From Enterococcus hermanniensis (GTDB lineage: Bacteria > Bacillota > Bacilli > Lactobacillales > Enterococcaceae): DNA of 64,000 nt. The first letter of the stretch is position 1, and every line of letters starts with the position of its first letter. Shown piece after piece: positions 20,204 to 31,275 of the stretch. The position numbers were made by a program, and so were the translations under genes. The stretch is from positions 177,193 to 241,192 of the forward strand of contig NZ_JXKQ01000005.1 of NCBI RefSeq assembly GCF_001885945.1, read 5' to 3'. Under the pieces are notes generated by a model. The model worked only from the letters and a program-made list of their open reading frames with translations, did not search any database and was not told where the DNA came from.

Positions 20204-21505
20204 CTACTCTTCATCCATGAAGCCGACGTAACGTCGTTTCAACATGAGTCCTTCTAATTGTTTTGCAGTTTCTAATGCAACACCGACAACGATCAAAAGA
20301 CTCGTACCACCTAAACCGATTGATTGAGGTAAGTCCCAAAGCATCTGAGCGATAATCGGAATCAGAGCAATTAGTCCTAAGAAAATAGCACCAACAACAC
20401 TTAAACGCATTAAAATTGCAGAAACATATTCTTCTGTTCCTTTACCCGGTCTTACACGAGGAATGTAACTTCCTTGTTTTTGTAAGTTCTCTGCTAATTT
20501 TTCAGGATTGACCTGAACAAATGCATAAAAGAAAGTAAATGAAACAATCAGAATAGTATAAATCGCAGCCCCGGGAATCGTATTATAACTAAATAGATTA
20601 GTTACAACATCATACCAGCTCTCCCCGCTATATTTACTAGCTAATGCTTGTAACACCGCATTCGGTGTAGCAATAAATGAACTAGCAAAAATAACTGGAA
20701 TAACTCCTGCAGCATTTACTTTTAACGGTAAATAGCTACTTGTCGGTGCGCCGACGACTTGTTTTGTATATTGAATAGGAATTTTTCTTTCTGCTTGTTG
20801 GAAATACGTTACGAAAATAACGATAGCAACAATTGCAATAAGTAAAATAATGACAAAAATCACTGATTTCCAGATATCACTTGAATCAATATTTACAAAA
20901 TAATCTTCATAGATATCTTTGATACTTTGTGGTAACCGAGAAACGATTCCCGCAAAGATGATCATTGAAACGCCATTACCAATTCCTTTTTCTGTGATTT
21001 GTTCTCCCAACCAAGTAACCAACATGGTACCAGCAGTAAGAATTAAACCAATTGTAACGAACGTTTGAACGTTACGGTTTGGCACGAAACCAAATTGTGC
21101 AAAATAGTCAAACCCAGCTGTAATACTTACAGACTGGATGAAAGCCAAGACTAAAGTCAAATAGCGTGTTGCTTGATTTAACTTTTTACGACCGACTTCC
21201 CCTTGTTTTGACCATTCAACAAATTTAGGCACGATATCCATCTGCAACAATTGGATTACAATCGAAGCAGTGATGTATGGAGAAACTCCCATAGAAAAGA
21301 TTGAGAAGTTTTGCATGGCTGAGCCACTTACCATATTCAACATTCTGAAAAACGGCATTTCGCTTAAGCCTTGCAATCCCTGTGCGTTCACACCTGGTAC
21401 GGTGATCTGTGCACCCAATCTAAAAACTAATAACATTAAAACAGTAAATAAGATCCGAGACCGGATGTTCTGAACTTTGAAAGAGTCTTTTAAAAGTTTG
21501 AACAT
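20204..21505 (-). CDS. secY: Preprotein translocase subunit SecY
   Basis: Channel-forming subunit of the Sec translocon in the cytoplasmic membrane. It has 433 residues with about ten membrane helices. Recognisable parts include the plug region after TVPGVNAQGL and the cytoplasmic loop QAERKIPIQYTKQVVG. Its start overlaps the rplO stop by one base (TAATG), implying coupled translation. Confidence 0.98.
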   Translation of the reverse strand: MFKLLKDSFKVQNIRSRILFTVLMLLVFRLGAQITVPGVNAQGLQGLSEMPFFRMLNMVSGSAMQNFSIFSMGVSPYITASIVIQLLQMDIVPKFVEWSKQGEVGRKKLNQATRYLTLVLAFIQSVSITAGFDYFAQFGFVPNRNVQTFVTIGLILTAGTMLVTWLGEQITEKGIGNGVSMIIFAGIVSRLPQSIKDIYEDYFVNIDSSDIWKSVIFVIILLIAIVAIVIFVTYFQQAERKIPIQYTKQVVGAPTSSYLPLKVNAAGVIPVIFASSFIATPNAVLQALASKYSGESWYDVVTNLFSYNTIPGAAIYTILIVSFTFFYAFVQVNPEKLAENLQKQGSYIPRVRPGKGTEEYVSAILMRLSVVGAIFLGLIALIPIIAQMLWDLPQSIGLGGTSLLIVVGVALETAKQLEGLMLKRRYVGFMDEE

Positions 21506-21945
21506 TAGATCACCTCGATAGATCCACCAGCAGCTTCAATAGATTCTTGAGCACTTTTAGAGAATTTAGCTGCTTTAACGGTTAGTTTTTTATCTAATGA
21601 TCCGTTTCCTAGAACTTTGATTCCAGCTTTCTCGTTTTTCACGATTCCAGCTTCAACTAAAGCAACTGGAGTTACTTCAGTTCCGTCTTCAAAGCGATTT
21701 AACACATCAAGATTGATTACAGCATATTCTTTACGGTTAACGTTAGTAAATCCACGTTTTGGTAAACGACGGAATAAAGGTGTTTGACCACCCTCAAAAC
21801 CTAAACGCACACCACCGCCTGAACGAGCCTTTTGACCTTTTTGACCACGTCCAGCTGTTTTACCGTTACCAGATGAAGTACCACGACCAACGCGATTGCG
21901 AACTTTACGTGAGCCTTCTGCAGGTTGTAATTCATGAAGTTTCAT
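21505..21945 (-). CDS. rplO: Ribosomal protein uL15
   Basis: A 146-residue early-assembly protein of the large subunit. It begins [20 protein letters not shown] and has the glycine-rich basic segment [20 protein letters not shown]. It is 43 nt after rpmD and overlaps secY by one base. Confidence 0.98.
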   Translation of the reverse strand: MKLHELQPAEGSRKVRNRVGRGTSSGNGKTAGRGQKGQKARSGGGVRLGFEGGQTPLFRRLPKRGFTNVNRKEYAVINLDVLNRFEDGTEVTPVALVEAGIVKNEKAGIKVLGNGSLDKKLTVKAAKFSKSAQESIEAAGGSIEVI

Positions 21946-21988
21946 ATTATGGGCACCTCCTTAGAATTTAATCATCATTTTTGTTGTA

Positions 21989-22168
21989 TTAAACTTCTTC
22001 TACGTCCACTAAATGAGACACTGTATTAACCATACCTTTGATTGCATCATTGGCAGGTTTAACAACTGTGCTGTTCATTTTTTTAAGACCCAACGCTTTA
22101 ACAGTATCACGTTGGTTTTGAGGACGTCCGATAATACTGCGTTTTAAAGTAATTTTTAATTCAGCCAT
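21989..22168 (-). CDS. rpmD: Ribosomal protein uL30
   Basis: A 59-residue large-subunit protein: [20 protein letters not shown] at the start and the typical [14 protein letters not shown] segment, ending [18 protein letters not shown] precedes the ATG. It lies between rpsE (14 nt) and rplO (43 nt). Confidence 0.97.
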   Translation of the reverse strand: MAELKITLKRSIIGRPQNQRDTVKALGLKKMNSTVVKPANDAIKGMVNTVSHLVDVEEV

Positions 22169-22182
22169 TTCATTCGCCCTCC

Positions 22183-22683
22183 TTAATTAGCTAAGTTTTC
22201 AACAGAGATGCCGCGTAGTGCAGCTACTTCTTCTGCTTTTTTCAATTGAGTTAAACCTTCAACTGTTGCACGAACAACGTTGATCGGTGTGTTTGAACCT
22301 AAAGATTTAGAAGTTACATCAGCAACGCCAGCAAGTTCCAATACGGCACGAACTGGTCCACCAGCAGCAACTCCGGCACCTTCAACGGCTGGTTTCATTA
22401 AGATACGGCCGCCGCCGAATACACCAATAACTTCGTGAGGAAGCGTAGTTCCTACCATTGGTACTTCGACAAGGTTTTTCTTAGCGTCTTCGATTGCTTT
22501 ACGAATAGCTTCTGGTACTTCTTGAGCTTTACCAGTACCAAAACCTACGTGACCATTTTTGTCACCGACAACTACTAATGCTGCGAAACGTAGACGACGT
22601 CCACCTTTAACAACTTTAGTAACACGGTTGATCGCTACGACGCGGTCTTCTAATTCCAAATGTTTTGGATCGATATAAACCAT
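22183..22683 (-). CDS. rpsE: Ribosomal protein uS5
   Basis: A 166-residue small-subunit protein that shapes the mRNA entry site and decoding accuracy. The double-stranded RNA-binding-like N-domain has [18 protein letters not shown] and the C-domain [17 protein letters not shown] lies upstream of the ATG. It is 20 nt after rplR. Confidence 0.98.
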   Translation of the reverse strand: MVYIDPKHLELEDRVVAINRVTKVVKGGRRLRFAALVVVGDKNGHVGFGTGKAQEVPEAIRKAIEDAKKNLVEVPMVGTTLPHEVIGVFGGGRILMKPAVEGAGVAAGGPVRAVLELAGVADVTSKSLGSNTPINVVRATVEGLTQLKKAEEVAALRGISVENLAN

Positions 22684-22703
22684 GAATGGTGTTCCTCCTT
22701 CTC

Positions 22704-23060
22704 CTAAAATTCTAGTCCATTTTCGCGAGCTGCTTCAGCTAAAGCTGCTACGCGGCCATGGTAAAGGTATCCACCACGGTCAAAGACTACTTTTTTGATA
22801 CCTTTTTCAGAAGCACGTTCAGCTACTAATTTACCAACAGCTTGTGCTTGTTCAGTTTTTGTTCCACCTGAAATTTCTTTATCCAAGGCAGAGGCACTTG
22901 CTAGCGTCACACCCGCTACGTCATCAATTACTTGCGCGTAGATGTTTTTGTTAGAACGGAAAACGTTCAAGCGTGGGCACTCAGCAGTACCAGAGATTTT
23001 GTTACGGACACGCATATGGCGCTTTTGGCGTGTTTTATTTTTATCTGGTTTTGTAATCAC
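22704..23060 (-). CDS. rplR: Ribosomal protein uL18
   Basis: Binds 5S rRNA in the central protuberance. The start is a GTG at 23060 (118 residues, reading [20 protein letters not shown]), six to seven bases after AGGTG; a GTG three codons earlier overlaps that ribosome-binding site. Family markers are [18 protein letters not shown] and [12 protein letters not shown]. Confidence 0.96.
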   Translation of the reverse strand: MITKPDKNKTRQKRHMRVRNKISGTAECPRLNVFRSNKNIYAQVIDDVAGVTLASASALDKEISGGTKTEQAQAVGKLVAERASEKGIKKVVFDRGGYLYHGRVAALAEAARENGLEF

Positions 23061-23112
23061 AATTGTCACCTCTATATATAAGCTGGCCTAAGCCGCATGT
23101 AGGAAAAACCTA

Positions 23113-23649
23113 CTATTTACCAGTTTTACCTTCTTTACGACGTACGTATTCGCCAACATAACGGATACCTTTGCCTTTATAAGGTTCTGGAGGACGAGTT
23201 CCGCGGATTTTCGCAGCTAATTCGCCAACTACTTCTTTGTTTGCACCTTTAACAATTACTTGTGTGTTTGCAGGTACTTCGATTGTAACGCCTTCTGGAG
23301 CTACCATCTCAACTGGATGTGAGTAACCAACGTTCAATACAAGTTTTGATCCTTGTAATTGTGCACGGTACCCAACCCCAATTAATTCTAATGCTTTTTG
23401 GAATCCTTCGGAAACACCAATAACCATGTTATTGAAGTTTGCACGAGTAGTTCCGTGGATTGTTTTCATTTCTTTGCTGTCGTTTGGACGAGTGAATGAT
23501 ACTTCGTTTCCTTCGATATTCATTTTAATATCAGAAGAAAAAGTACGTGTTAATTCACCTTTAGGTCCTTTAACAGTTACGTTATTTCCGTTTTGAGTTA
23601 CTTCAACTCCTGCAGGAATAACAACTAATTTATTACCAATACGGCTCAC
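23113..23649 (-). CDS. rplF: Ribosomal protein uL6
   Basis: A 178-residue large-subunit protein near the factor-binding site. It shows two repeated domains and the C-terminal signature [20 protein letters not shown]. It follows rpsH by 31 nt. Confidence 0.98.
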   Translation of the reverse strand: MSRIGNKLVVIPAGVEVTQNGNNVTVKGPKGELTRTFSSDIKMNIEGNEVSFTRPNDSKEMKTIHGTTRANFNNMVIGVSEGFQKALELIGVGYRAQLQGSKLVLNVGYSHPVEMVAPEGVTIEVPANTQVIVKGANKEVVGELAAKIRGTRPPEPYKGKGIRYVGEYVRRKEGKTGK

Positions 23650-23680
23650 TTAAAGACACCTCCTCATGGATTGTTTGATA

Positions 23681-24079
23681 TTACCAAACGTAAGCTAGCA
23701 CTTCGCCACCGACGTTTTTGTTTCTAGCTTCTTTATCAGTTAATAAACCTTCAGAAGTAGAAATGATTGCGATACCTAAACCGTTAAGTACACGTGGCAC
23801 TTCGTCAGCTTTAACGTAAACACGTAAGCCAGGTTTAGAGATACGTTTTAAGTTCGTGATAACACGTTCGTCATTTTTACCGTATTTAAGGAAAACACGG
23901 ATCATGCCTTGTTTGTCATCTTCGATATATTCAACATCACGTACGAAACCTTCACGTTTAAGGATTTCAGCGATGTCACGTTTGATTGTTGAAGCAGGTA
24001 CTTCTAAAGTATCGTGTTTAACCATGTTGGCATTACGAATACGAGTTAGAAAATCTGCAATTGGATCTGTCATGACCAT
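23681..24079 (-). CDS. rpsH: Ribosomal protein uS8
   Basis: A 132-residue 16S rRNA binding protein; in E. coli it also represses the spc operon. It starts [20 protein letters not shown] and ends with the conserved [17 protein letters not shown] segment. It is 32 nt after rpsN. Confidence 0.98.
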   Translation of the reverse strand: MVMTDPIADFLTRIRNANMVKHDTLEVPASTIKRDIAEILKREGFVRDVEYIEDDKQGMIRVFLKYGKNDERVITNLKRISKPGLRVYVKADEVPRVLNGLGIAIISTSEGLLTDKEARNKNVGGEVLAYVW

Positions 24080-24111
24080 TGAACTATTTACCTCCTTTTT
24101 GCGAGTTTGTT

Positions 24112-24297
24112 TTACCAGCTAGCTTTCTTCACGCCGGGAATTTGACCTTTGTAGGCAAGTTCGCGGAAGCAAATACGGCAAAGATGAAATTTACGATAAA
24201 CTGAATGTGGACGTCCGCAACGTTCGCAGCGAGTATATTCTTGCGTAGAATGTTTTGCAGGGCGTTTGTTTTTAGCAATCATTGATTTTTTAGCCAA
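24112..24297 (-). CDS. rpsN: Ribosomal protein uS14, zinc form
   Basis: A 61-residue small-subunit protein of the short zinc-binding type (also called rpsZ): two CxxC pairs at residues 24-27 and 40-43 (CERC, CRIC). It sits between rplE (18 nt) and rpsH. Enterococci often carry a second, zinc-free S14 elsewhere for zinc starvation. Confidence 0.97.
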   Translation of the reverse strand: MAKKSMIAKNKRPAKHSTQEYTRCERCGRPHSVYRKFHLCRICFRELAYKGQIPGVKKASW

Positions 24298-24315
24298 TTT
24301 TTTCGCCTCCTTGAT

Positions 24316-24855
24316 TTATTTTTGGAATGGCATTCCAAGTTGTGTTAATAATTCGCGTGATTCTTCGTCAGTTTTAGCAGTTGTTACAATAACGATATCC
24401 ATACCGCGTACTTTATCAACTAAATCAAAATCTACTTCAGGGAAGATCAATTGTTCTTTAACACCTAAAGTAAAGTTACCACGGCCATCAAAGGATTTTT
24501 TGCTTACTCCGTGGAAGTCACGTACACGAGGAAGTGACACAGTCACTAATTTGTCTAAGAATTCATACATTCTTTCTCCGCGTAGTGTTACTTTCGCACC
24601 GATAGGCATTCCTTCACGTAAACGGAAACCAGCGATTGATTTTTTAGCTTTAGTGATAAGTGGTTTTTGACCAGAAATCAACGCTAATTCTTCAACAGCT
24701 TTGTCTAAGTTTTTAGTGTTTGATACCGCATCACCAACACCCATGTTGATGACGATTTTTTCAACTTTAGGAACTTCCATTACTGAATCATAGTTAAATT
24801 TTTCCATCAAAGATGGTGTAATTTCACTTACAAATTTTTCTTTTAGGCGGTTCAT
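24316..24855 (-). CDS. rplE: Ribosomal protein uL5
   Basis: A 179-residue 5S rRNA-binding protein of the central protuberance. Typical parts are [19 protein letters not shown] and [17 protein letters not shown]. It lies 26 nt after rplX. Confidence 0.98.
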   Translation of the reverse strand: MNRLKEKFVSEITPSLMEKFNYDSVMEVPKVEKIVINMGVGDAVSNTKNLDKAVEELALISGQKPLITKAKKSIAGFRLREGMPIGAKVTLRGERMYEFLDKLVTVSLPRVRDFHGVSKKSFDGRGNFTLGVKEQLIFPEVDFDLVDKVRGMDIVIVTTAKTDEESRELLTQLGMPFQK

Positions 24856-24881
24856 CTATAAGATCCTCCTTCCTTGTTTAA

Positions 24882-25193
24882 TTATTTATCTAGTGTTTCG
24901 CCGGTTTTCTTAGAAACGCGGACTTTTTTTCCGTCAACCACTTTATAGCCAACGCGTGTCGCTTCTCCATTTGAAGGGTCGATCACCATAACATTAGAAG
25001 CATGAATTGGTGCTTCTACCTCAACGATTCCACCTTGAGGGGCTTCTTGAGAGGCTTTTTTATGTTTTTTCACGATATTGACGCCTTCAACAACGACTTT
25101 ATCTTGTTTAGGAAGGGCTTCTAATACAATGCCTTCTTTATTTCTGTCTTTACCAGAGATAACTTTTACTTTATCGCCTTTTTTAACGAACAT
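24882..25193 (-). CDS. rplX: Ribosomal protein uL24
   Basis: A 103-residue assembly-initiator protein with an N-terminal KOW motif ([18 protein letters not shown]). It lies 35 nt after rplN. Confidence 0.98.
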   Translation of the reverse strand: MFVKKGDKVKVISGKDRNKEGIVLEALPKQDKVVVEGVNIVKKHKKASQEAPQGGIVEVEAPIHASNVMVIDPSNGEATRVGYKVVDGKKVRVSKKTGETLDK

Positions 25194-25228
25194 TACTGTT
25201 GCGCACCTCCTTTAGTTGAATCTCTCGA

Positions 25229-25612
<384 letters not shown>

Positions 25613-25652
25613 TCAGATTTAAAAAACATCTATATAGGAAAATCTCGTGTGA

Positions 25653-25919
25653 TTAGATAATCACTGCTTTTTCAACGATTTCAACCAGACGGAAACGTTT
25701 GGTAGCTGATAATGGACGAGTTTCCATGATTTTCACGATATCACCAGTTTTTGCTTCATTGTTTTCATCGTGAGCTTTGTATTTTTTAGAATATTTCATA
25801 CGTTTACCGTAGATTGGATGGTTCTTTTGGGTTTCAACGACAACAGTGATCGTTTTGTCCATTTTGTCAGATACCACACGTCCTTGATAAACTTTACGTT
25901 GATTTCTTTCTTCAGTCAT
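25653..25919 (-). CDS. rpsQ: Ribosomal protein uS17
   Basis: An 88-residue OB-fold protein of the small subunit: [19 protein letters not shown] and [20 protein letters not shown] are the family motifs. It lies 21 nt after rpmC. Confidence 0.98.
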   Translation of the reverse strand: MTEERNQRKVYQGRVVSDKMDKTITVVVETQKNHPIYGKRMKYSKKYKAHDENNEAKTGDIVKIMETRPLSATKRFRLVEIVEKAVII

Positions 25920-25940
25920 ACTGGAAATGGCCTCCTTCCA

Positions 25941-26132
25941 CTATTTGTCAGCTTGTTCATGCAACACAGTTTTGATACGTGCAATCGATTTACGTACTTC
26001 TTTAATACGTGCAGTGTTTTCTAATTGACCTGTTGCTAATTGAAATCTAAGATTGAACAATTCTTCTTTTAATTGTTTTTCTTGATCTAGCATTTCGGCA
26101 GTGGTTAATTCTCTGATTTCTTTAACCTTCAT
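25941..26132 (-). CDS. rpmC: Ribosomal protein uL29
   Basis: A 63-residue helical protein at the tunnel exit where trigger factor docks. The start [14 protein letters not shown] at 26132 overlaps the end of rplP by eleven bases; a start eight codons further upstream would lengthen that overlap and lacks support. Confidence 0.96.
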   Translation of the reverse strand: MKVKEIRELTTAEMLDQEKQLKEELFNLRFQLATGQLENTARIKEVRKSIARIKTVLHEQADK

Positions 26133-26556
26133 TCGATTCACCACCCATTTCCTCACGTTTTACGATCTTAGTTTTCATTGGTAATTTGTGAGAAGCAAGA
26201 CGTAATGCTTCACGAGCAACTTCTTCAGGAACGCCGGCGATTTCAAACATGATCTTGCCGCGTTTAACTGGTGAAACCCAGCCTTCAGGAGCACCTTTAC
26301 CAGATCCCATACGTACACCAATTGCTTTGGCAGTATAAGATTTGTGAGGGAAAATTTTAATCCATACTTTCCCACCACGTTTCATGTAACGAGTCATTGC
26401 AATACGGGCAGCTTCAATTTGGCGGTTAGTAATCCAATGTGAATCAACAGCTTGTAAGCCATATTCTCCAAATGAGATTTCTTTACCACCTTTAGCTTCC
26501 CCACGCATTTTTCCGCGGAATTCACGACGGTGTTTTACACGTTTAGGTACTAACAT
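26122..26556 (-). CDS. rplP: Ribosomal protein uL16
   Basis: A 144-residue protein near the A-site tRNA and the binding place of oligosaccharide antibiotics. It begins [19 protein letters not shown]. It is two bases after rpsC and overlaps rpmC. Confidence 0.98.
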   Translation of the reverse strand: MLVPKRVKHRREFRGKMRGEAKGGKEISFGEYGLQAVDSHWITNRQIEAARIAMTRYMKRGGKVWIKIFPHKSYTAKAIGVRMGSGKGAPEGWVSPVKRGKIMFEIAGVPEEVAREALRLASHKLPMKTKIVKREEMGGESNEG

Positions 26557-26558
26557 GA

Positions 26559-27215
26559 TTATTTCCCTCCTTTCTCAGTGTTTTTCTTTGTAGGAAGAAT
26601 TTCTCCACGATAAATCCACACTTTAACTCCTAGTTTTCCGTATGTTGTGTTTGCTTCTTCCCAAGCGTAGTCGATGTCAGCACGCAATGTATGAAGAGGA
26701 ACTGTTCCTTCAGAGTATCCTTCTGAACGAGCGATATCCGCACCATTCAAACGACCAGATACTTGAGTTTTGATTCCTTTAGCTCCAGAACGCATAGTGC
26801 GTTGGATTGCTTGTTTTTGTGCACGACGGAAAGCAACACGGTTTTCTAATTGACGTGCGATTCCTTCTCCGACTAATTTTGCATCTAAATCTGGTTTTTT
26901 GATTTCAACGATGTTGATGTGAACTCGTTTACCAGTTAATTTGTTTAATTCTTTTCTTAGGCTCTCAACTTCAGATCCGCCTTTACCGATAACCATACCA
27001 GGTTTGGCTGTGTGGATTGAAATGTTTACGCGATTTGCAGCGCGTTCGATTTCAACGGTTGACACAGCGGCATCAGCAAGTTTAGTTGCGATGAACTTAC
27101 GGATTCTCAAATCTTCGTGTAGAAACTCAGCATACTCTTTTTCAGCATACCATTTAGCATCCCAATCACGGATGATGCCTACACGCATTCCAATAGGATT
27201 TACTTTTTGACCCAC
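26559..27215 (-). CDS. rpsC: Ribosomal protein uS3
   Basis: A 218-residue small-subunit head protein at the mRNA entry site. It has a KH domain with [17 protein letters not shown] and a C-domain with GWEE-like [20 protein letters not shown]. It starts [18 protein letters not shown]. It is 13 nt after rplV. Confidence 0.98.
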   Translation of the reverse strand: MGQKVNPIGMRVGIIRDWDAKWYAEKEYAEFLHEDLRIRKFIATKLADAAVSTVEIERAANRVNISIHTAKPGMVIGKGGSEVESLRKELNKLTGKRVHINIVEIKKPDLDAKLVGEGIARQLENRVAFRRAQKQAIQRTMRSGAKGIKTQVSGRLNGADIARSEGYSEGTVPLHTLRADIDYAWEEANTTYGKLGVKVWIYRGEILPTKKNTEKGGK

Positions 27216-27228
27216 TGATTATCCCTCC

Positions 27229-27576
27229 TTATTTTTCTGATACCACAACGGTAATATGACTTGTACGCTTGTTGATTGGTGATGCTGAACCTTTTGCACG
27301 TGGACGGAAACGTTTCATTGTTGGTCCTTCGTTAACAAATGCTTCAGAAACTACCAAGTTTTCAACATCTAAGTCAAAATTGTTTTCTGCGTTAGCAACT
27401 GCTGACATCATAACTTTTTCGATGATTCCAGCAGATTTGTTTGGTGTGAACTTCAAAATTGAAATTGCTTCTGCTACGCTTTTTCCTCTAATAAGATCGA
27501 TTACTAAACGTGATTTACGAGGAGAAGTGCGAACTGTTTTCGCAGTTGCCTTAGCTGATGTAATTTGTTCTGCCAT
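27229..27576 (-). CDS. rplV: Ribosomal protein uL22
   Basis: A 115-residue protein whose loop lines the peptide exit tunnel and the macrolide region ([18 protein letters not shown]). It is 21 nt after rpsS. Confidence 0.98.
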   Translation of the reverse strand: MAEQITSAKATAKTVRTSPRKSRLVIDLIRGKSVAEAISILKFTPNKSAGIIEKVMMSAVANAENNFDLDVENLVVSEAFVNEGPTMKRFRPRAKGSASPINKRTSHITVVVSEK

Positions 27577-27597
27577 GTTAATATCCTCCCCTCAGAA

Positions 27598-27876
27598 TTA
27601 GCGTTTTGTTTTCTTATCGTCGGCGGCATGTCCACGATAAGTTCTTGATGGTGCAAATTCACCTAATTTATGTCCTACCATGTCTTCTTGGATGTAAACT
27701 GGCACATGTTTGCGTCCGTCATAAACAGCAATTGTAAACCCTACGAAGCTAGGGAAAATTGTTGAACGACGAGACCAAGTTTTAATAACTTTTTTCTTTT
27801 CAACACCTTGTTGCGCTTCGACCTTTTTCATCAAATGATCATCAACGAAAGGTCCTTTTTTCAAACTACGACCCAT
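27598..27876 (-). CDS. rpsS: Ribosomal protein uS19
   Basis: A 92-residue small-subunit head protein: [20 protein letters not shown] at the start and [16 protein letters not shown] near the end. It follows rplB by 42 nt. Confidence 0.98.
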   Translation of the reverse strand: MGRSLKKGPFVDDHLMKKVEAQQGVEKKKVIKTWSRRSTIFPSFVGFTIAVYDGRKHVPVYIQEDMVGHKLGEFAPSRTYRGHAADDKKTKR

Positions 27877-27918
27877 GGTGTACCTCCTCTCAAAATATGC
27901 GACACATAGTCAATGGTT

Positions 27919-28752
27919 CTATTTAGTCTTACGACGACGAACAATAAGCTTGTCTGATGCAGCTTTCTTGTTACGAGTTTTGTAACCCAATGCAGGTTGT
28001 CCCCAAGGAGATACTGGAGCTTTACGTCCGACTGGAGCTTTACCTTCACCACCACCGTGTGGGTGATCGTTAGGGTTCATTACGCTACCACGTACAGTTG
28101 GGCGTTTACGCATCCAACGAGAACGACCAGCTTTACCGATGTTGATCAATTCGTGTTGTTCGTTACCAACAGAACCGATAGTAGCACGGCAAGTAGCTAA
28201 GATCATGCGAACTTCGCCAGAGTTTAAACGTACTAATACGTATTTTCCTTCTTTACCAAGTACTTGAGCACTTGTACCAGCAGAACGGATTAATTGTCCG
28301 CCTTTACCTGGTTTCATTTCAATATTATGGATAACTGTACCAACTGGAATGTTTTCTAGTGGTAAAGAGTTTCCGATTTTGATATCTGCATCTGCTCCAG
28401 ATACGACAGTCATGCCTACTTGTAAGCCTTTAGGGGCTAAGATGTAAGCTTTCACTCCGTCTGTATAATGAACTAATGCAATGTTTGCTGAGCGGTTTGG
28501 ATCGTATTCGATCGTTTTTACTGTAGCAACCACGTTATCTTTATTACGTTTGAAGTCGATAACACGGTATTGGCGTTTATGTCCGCCACCTTGATGACGT
28601 ACAGTAATGCGACCGTTGTTGTTACGACCGGCGTTGTTTTTCAATGGTTCTAATAACGTCTTTTCAGGCGTTGAAGTTGTGATTTCAGCGAAATCAGAAC
28701 TCGTCATATTACGACGACCATTTGAGGTAGGTTTGTACTTTTTAATCGCCAC
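27919..28752 (-). CDS. rplB: Ribosomal protein uL2
   Basis: A 277-residue protein needed for peptidyl-transferase assembly and subunit joining. The conserved histidine region appears as [17 protein letters not shown] near the C-terminus. It follows rplW by 42 nt. Confidence 0.98.
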   Translation of the reverse strand: MAIKKYKPTSNGRRNMTSSDFAEITTSTPEKTLLEPLKNNAGRNNNGRITVRHQGGGHKRQYRVIDFKRNKDNVVATVKTIEYDPNRSANIALVHYTDGVKAYILAPKGLQVGMTVVSGADADIKIGNSLPLENIPVGTVIHNIEMKPGKGGQLIRSAGTSAQVLGKEGKYVLVRLNSGEVRMILATCRATIGSVGNEQHELINIGKAGRSRWMRKRPTVRGSVMNPNDHPHGGGEGKAPVGRKAPVSPWGQPALGYKTRNKKAASDKLIVRRRKTK

Positions 28753-28794
28753 GTCTAGTTTCCCTCCTATTTACTAGTGAATTTCTAACGCTGA

Positions 28795-29082
28795 TTATTC
28801 AGCGTCGAAAAGTTGGATTTCTTTTGAACCTTCAGTTAATGTCACAACAGCTTTGCGACGTTTTTTAGTGAAGCCTTGGTATTTACCCATACGTTTTGCT
28901 TTTGGTTTAGCATTCATAATGTTTACATTTTTAACTTTAACGTCAAAAGCAGCTTCAACAGCTTGTTTGACTAAAGTTTTATTCGCGCGAGTGTCAACTT
29001 CGAAAGTATATTTCTTTTCGTCCATGTCTAACATAGATTTTTCAGTGATCACCGGGCGTTTAATTACGTCTAGTAAGTTCAT
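28795..29082 (-). CDS. rplW: Ribosomal protein uL23
   Basis: A 95-residue protein at the tunnel exit, docking site for trigger factor and SRP. Markers are [19 protein letters not shown] and [16 protein letters not shown]. Its start overlaps the rplD stop by one base. Confidence 0.98.
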   Translation of the reverse strand: MNLLDVIKRPVITEKSMLDMDEKKYTFEVDTRANKTLVKQAVEAAFDVKVKNVNIMNAKPKAKRMGKYQGFTKKRRKAVVTLTEGSKEIQLFDAE

Positions 29083-29705
29083 TATGCAAGCACCTCCTCA
29101 ATTTGAGTAAGAGCAGTTTGCGTTGCTAAGATTTTGTCATTAGCGACTACATCTAATACAGTTACGTTGTTTGAAGTAGTAACAGTTACGTTTGATAAGT
29201 TACGAGCAGCTAAGCCTACAACTTCGTTTTCTGTTTCTAATACAACCAATACTTTTGAATCAATAGACAAGCTAGTTAAAACTTGCTTGAATTCTTTTGT
29301 TTTAGGCGCTTCAAAGCTTAAAGCTTCAATAGCAACTAATTTATTTTCAGCAACTTTTTCTGATAAAACAGATTTGATTGCTAAGCGACGAACTTTTTTA
29401 GGAAGTTTGTAGCTGTAAGAACGTGGTGTAGGTCCGAAGACAACGCCACCTCCACGCCATTGTGGTGAACGGATAGAACCTTGACGAGCACGTCCAGTTC
29501 CTTTTTGACGCCATGGTTTGCGGCCACCGCCACGAACTGCGCTACGATTTTTCACAGCGTGAGTTCCTTGTCTTAATGAAGCGCGTTGCATAATAATTGC
29601 ATCGTAAACAACACTTTCATTTGGTTCGATTCCGAAGATTTCTTCATTTAAAGTGATGTCACCGTTTTGAGTTCCATCTTGTTTGAATAATGCTACAGTT
29701 GGCAT
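29082..29705 (-). CDS. rplD: Ribosomal protein uL4
   Basis: A 207-residue protein with a long loop lining the exit tunnel ([19 protein letters not shown]). In E. coli uL4 represses the S10 operon through its leader; whether it acts on the leader at 30694-30858 here is unknown. It is 28 nt after rplC. Confidence 0.98.
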   Translation of the reverse strand: MPTVALFKQDGTQNGDITLNEEIFGIEPNESVVYDAIIMQRASLRQGTHAVKNRSAVRGGGRKPWRQKGTGRARQGSIRSPQWRGGGVVFGPTPRSYSYKLPKKVRRLAIKSVLSEKVAENKLVAIEALSFEAPKTKEFKQVLTSLSIDSKVLVVLETENEVVGLAARNLSNVTVTTSNNVTVLDVVANDKILATQTALTQIEEVLA

Positions 29706-29733
29706 TCCTTAGTTCCTCCTTTCCTATAACTAA

Positions 29734-30363
29734 TTATTTAGCTTTTACAGCTGCTTTGATAATGATTAAAGATTTTTTAGCGCCAGGAACATTTCCTTTT
29801 ACTAAGATAACATTGCGGTCAGCGTCAACACGAACAACTTCAAGGTTTTGAATTGTTACGCGGTTGCCACCCATACGGCCAGCTAAATGTTTATTTTTAA
29901 ATACACGGTTTGGTGCAACAGGACCCATAGATCCAGGACGACGGTGGTAACGAGATCCGTGAGCCATAGGGCCGCGGCTTTGTCCATGACGTTTGATAAC
30001 ACCTTGGAATCCTTTACCTTTAGTCGTTCCGGTAACATCAATGATGTCTCCAGCTTGGAAAGTATCAACTTTCACTTCTTGTCCTACTTCGTAGTCTCCT
30101 AGCTCAACATCTTTGAATTCTCGAATGAAGCGCTTAGGAGCCGTGTTTGCTTTTGCAACATGACCTTTCGCAGGTTTGTTAGACAAAACTTCACGTTTAT
30201 CTTGGTAACCTAATTGAACTGCTTCGTAGCCATCTGTTTTAGTTGTTTTAACTTGTAAAACGACGTTTGGAGTAGCTTCGATAACTGTTACTGGAATAAG
30301 TTCACCAGATTCTGTGAAGATTTGTGTCATTCCCACTTTTTTCCCTAAGATTCCTTTGGTCAT
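29734..30363 (-). CDS. rplC: Ribosomal protein uL3
   Basis: A 209-residue protein reaching the peptidyl-transferase centre. It starts [20 protein letters not shown] and has the [12 protein letters not shown] loop that is methylated at Gln in some bacteria (here [13 protein letters not shown]). It is 21 nt after rpsJ. Confidence 0.98.
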   Translation of the reverse strand: MTKGILGKKVGMTQIFTESGELIPVTVIEATPNVVLQVKTTKTDGYEAVQLGYQDKREVLSNKPAKGHVAKANTAPKRFIREFKDVELGDYEVGQEVKVDTFQAGDIIDVTGTTKGKGFQGVIKRHGQSRGPMAHGSRYHRRPGSMGPVAPNRVFKNKHLAGRMGGNRVTIQNLEVVRVDADRNVILVKGNVPGAKKSLIIIKAAVKAK

Positions 30364-30384
30364 GATTACACCTCCATTTTCTTA

Positions 30385-30693
30385 TTATAGTTTGATTTCA
30401 ATGTTAACACCTGATGGTAAGTCAAGCTTCATTAAAGCATCAACTGTTTTCGGTGTTGGATTCACAATGTCAATCAGACGTTTGTGAGTACGCATTTCGA
30501 ATTGTTCGCGTGAATCTTTGTATTTATGAGTCGCACGGATTACAGTGTAAAGACTACGTTCTGTTGGTAATGGAATTGGACCAGATACACTAGCTCCAGT
30601 TCTTTTTGCAGTTTCTACAATTTTATCCGCTGATTGGTCTAAAATACCATGTTCATACGCTTTTAAACGGATACGAATTTTTTGTTTTGCCAT
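30385..30693 (-). CDS. rpsJ: Ribosomal protein uS10 (NusE)
   Basis: A 102-residue small-subunit protein that also acts as NusE in antitermination. It starts [21 protein letters not shown] chose ATG 30693 because GAAGGAGGG lies just upstream and the family begins there; an ATG twelve codons earlier lies within the leader RNA. It is the first gene of the S10-spc cluster behind the promoter at 30865-30893. Confidence 0.98.
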   Translation of the reverse strand: MAKQKIRIRLKAYEHGILDQSADKIVETAKRTGASVSGPIPLPTERSLYTVIRATHKYKDSREQFEMRTHKRLIDIVNPTPKTVDALMKLDLPSGVNIEIKL

Positions 30694-30858
30694 CTTATTC
30701 CCTCCTTCGCCTATTTTAAAAGTAGACATAGCTCCACGAAAATCTCCGTCACGCTCGTTCGTGGCAAAGCGTCCGGGCGTGTCGCAACCTCTCGTTTCAA
30801 AGCCGGCGGATTCTTTTATGAACCCCCCAGTGTCACTTGCACTTCTACAAACAGCACC
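30694..30858 (-). promoter_or_regulatory. Structured 5' leader of the S10 operon
   Basis: About 165 nt of leader between the promoter and rpsJ is unusually GC-rich for this DNA. On the minus strand CCACGAA (30763-30757) can pair with TTCGTGG (30740-30734), and CACGC can pair with GCGTG lying inside that loop, giving an H-type pseudoknot arrangement. No T-run terminator is visible, so any control would be at translation or by antitermination factors. This resembles an autoregulatory ribosomal-protein leader; its ligand is not evident. Confidence 0.6.
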
Positions 30859-30864
30859 TTTATG

Positions 30865-30893
30865 ATTATATTATATCTGATCTACTATTGCAA
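30865..30893 (-). promoter_or_regulatory. Promoter of the S10 operon
   Basis: On the minus strand TTGCAA, 17 bases, then TATAAT; this is the only strong promoter upstream of rpsJ. Confidence 0.8.
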
Positions 30894-31207
30894 GGATTTT
30901 ATTAGTCTTTTTCGAGTTTTCGTTTTTATTTTCTGAAAATCATTCTTAAGTTGATTCTATCTATATAGAAGAAAAAAATTACGGATATTTTTCTACTCTC
31001 TAAAAAATTTCTTCAAAGACCCCTCCCTTCTAGCGCACAGATATATTATTATGATTCACCAAAGCCAATGTAACCATTTATTTTTCCACTAAATCTAAGT
31101 AGATCGAATGAATAATGGCCTACTCACATCCATTTATTTCTAGTCACCTAGACTCAATCATTTAAATTAACATTGATTTTTGCTCCACATTTATTCCTTA
31201 CCTGATA
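30894..31207. other. AT-rich spacer between S10 promoter and tuf terminator
   Basis: About 310 nt without a supportable gene, repeat or structured RNA. It is AT-rich; short open frames have no ribosome-binding site. It separates the tuf terminator from the S10 promoter and may hold upstream promoter elements. Confidence 0.5.
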
Positions 31208-31210
31208 ATA

Positions 31211-31243
31211 AAAAAAGAGTTACCAGCAAGCTGGTAACTCTTT
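31211..31243 (-). terminator. Intrinsic terminator of tuf
   Basis: On the minus strand GAGTTACCAGC pairs with GCTGGTAACTC around TT and is followed by six T. Confidence 0.92.
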
Positions 31244-31275
31244 ACGTCCGAGCATATTTGAATCATAAAAATTAA

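Noticed and set aside
30694..30729. Twelve-codon N-terminal extension of rpsJ
   Set aside because: The extension contains the ribosome-binding site GGAGGG of the normal start and lies in the leader RNA; uS10 begins [10 protein letters not shown].
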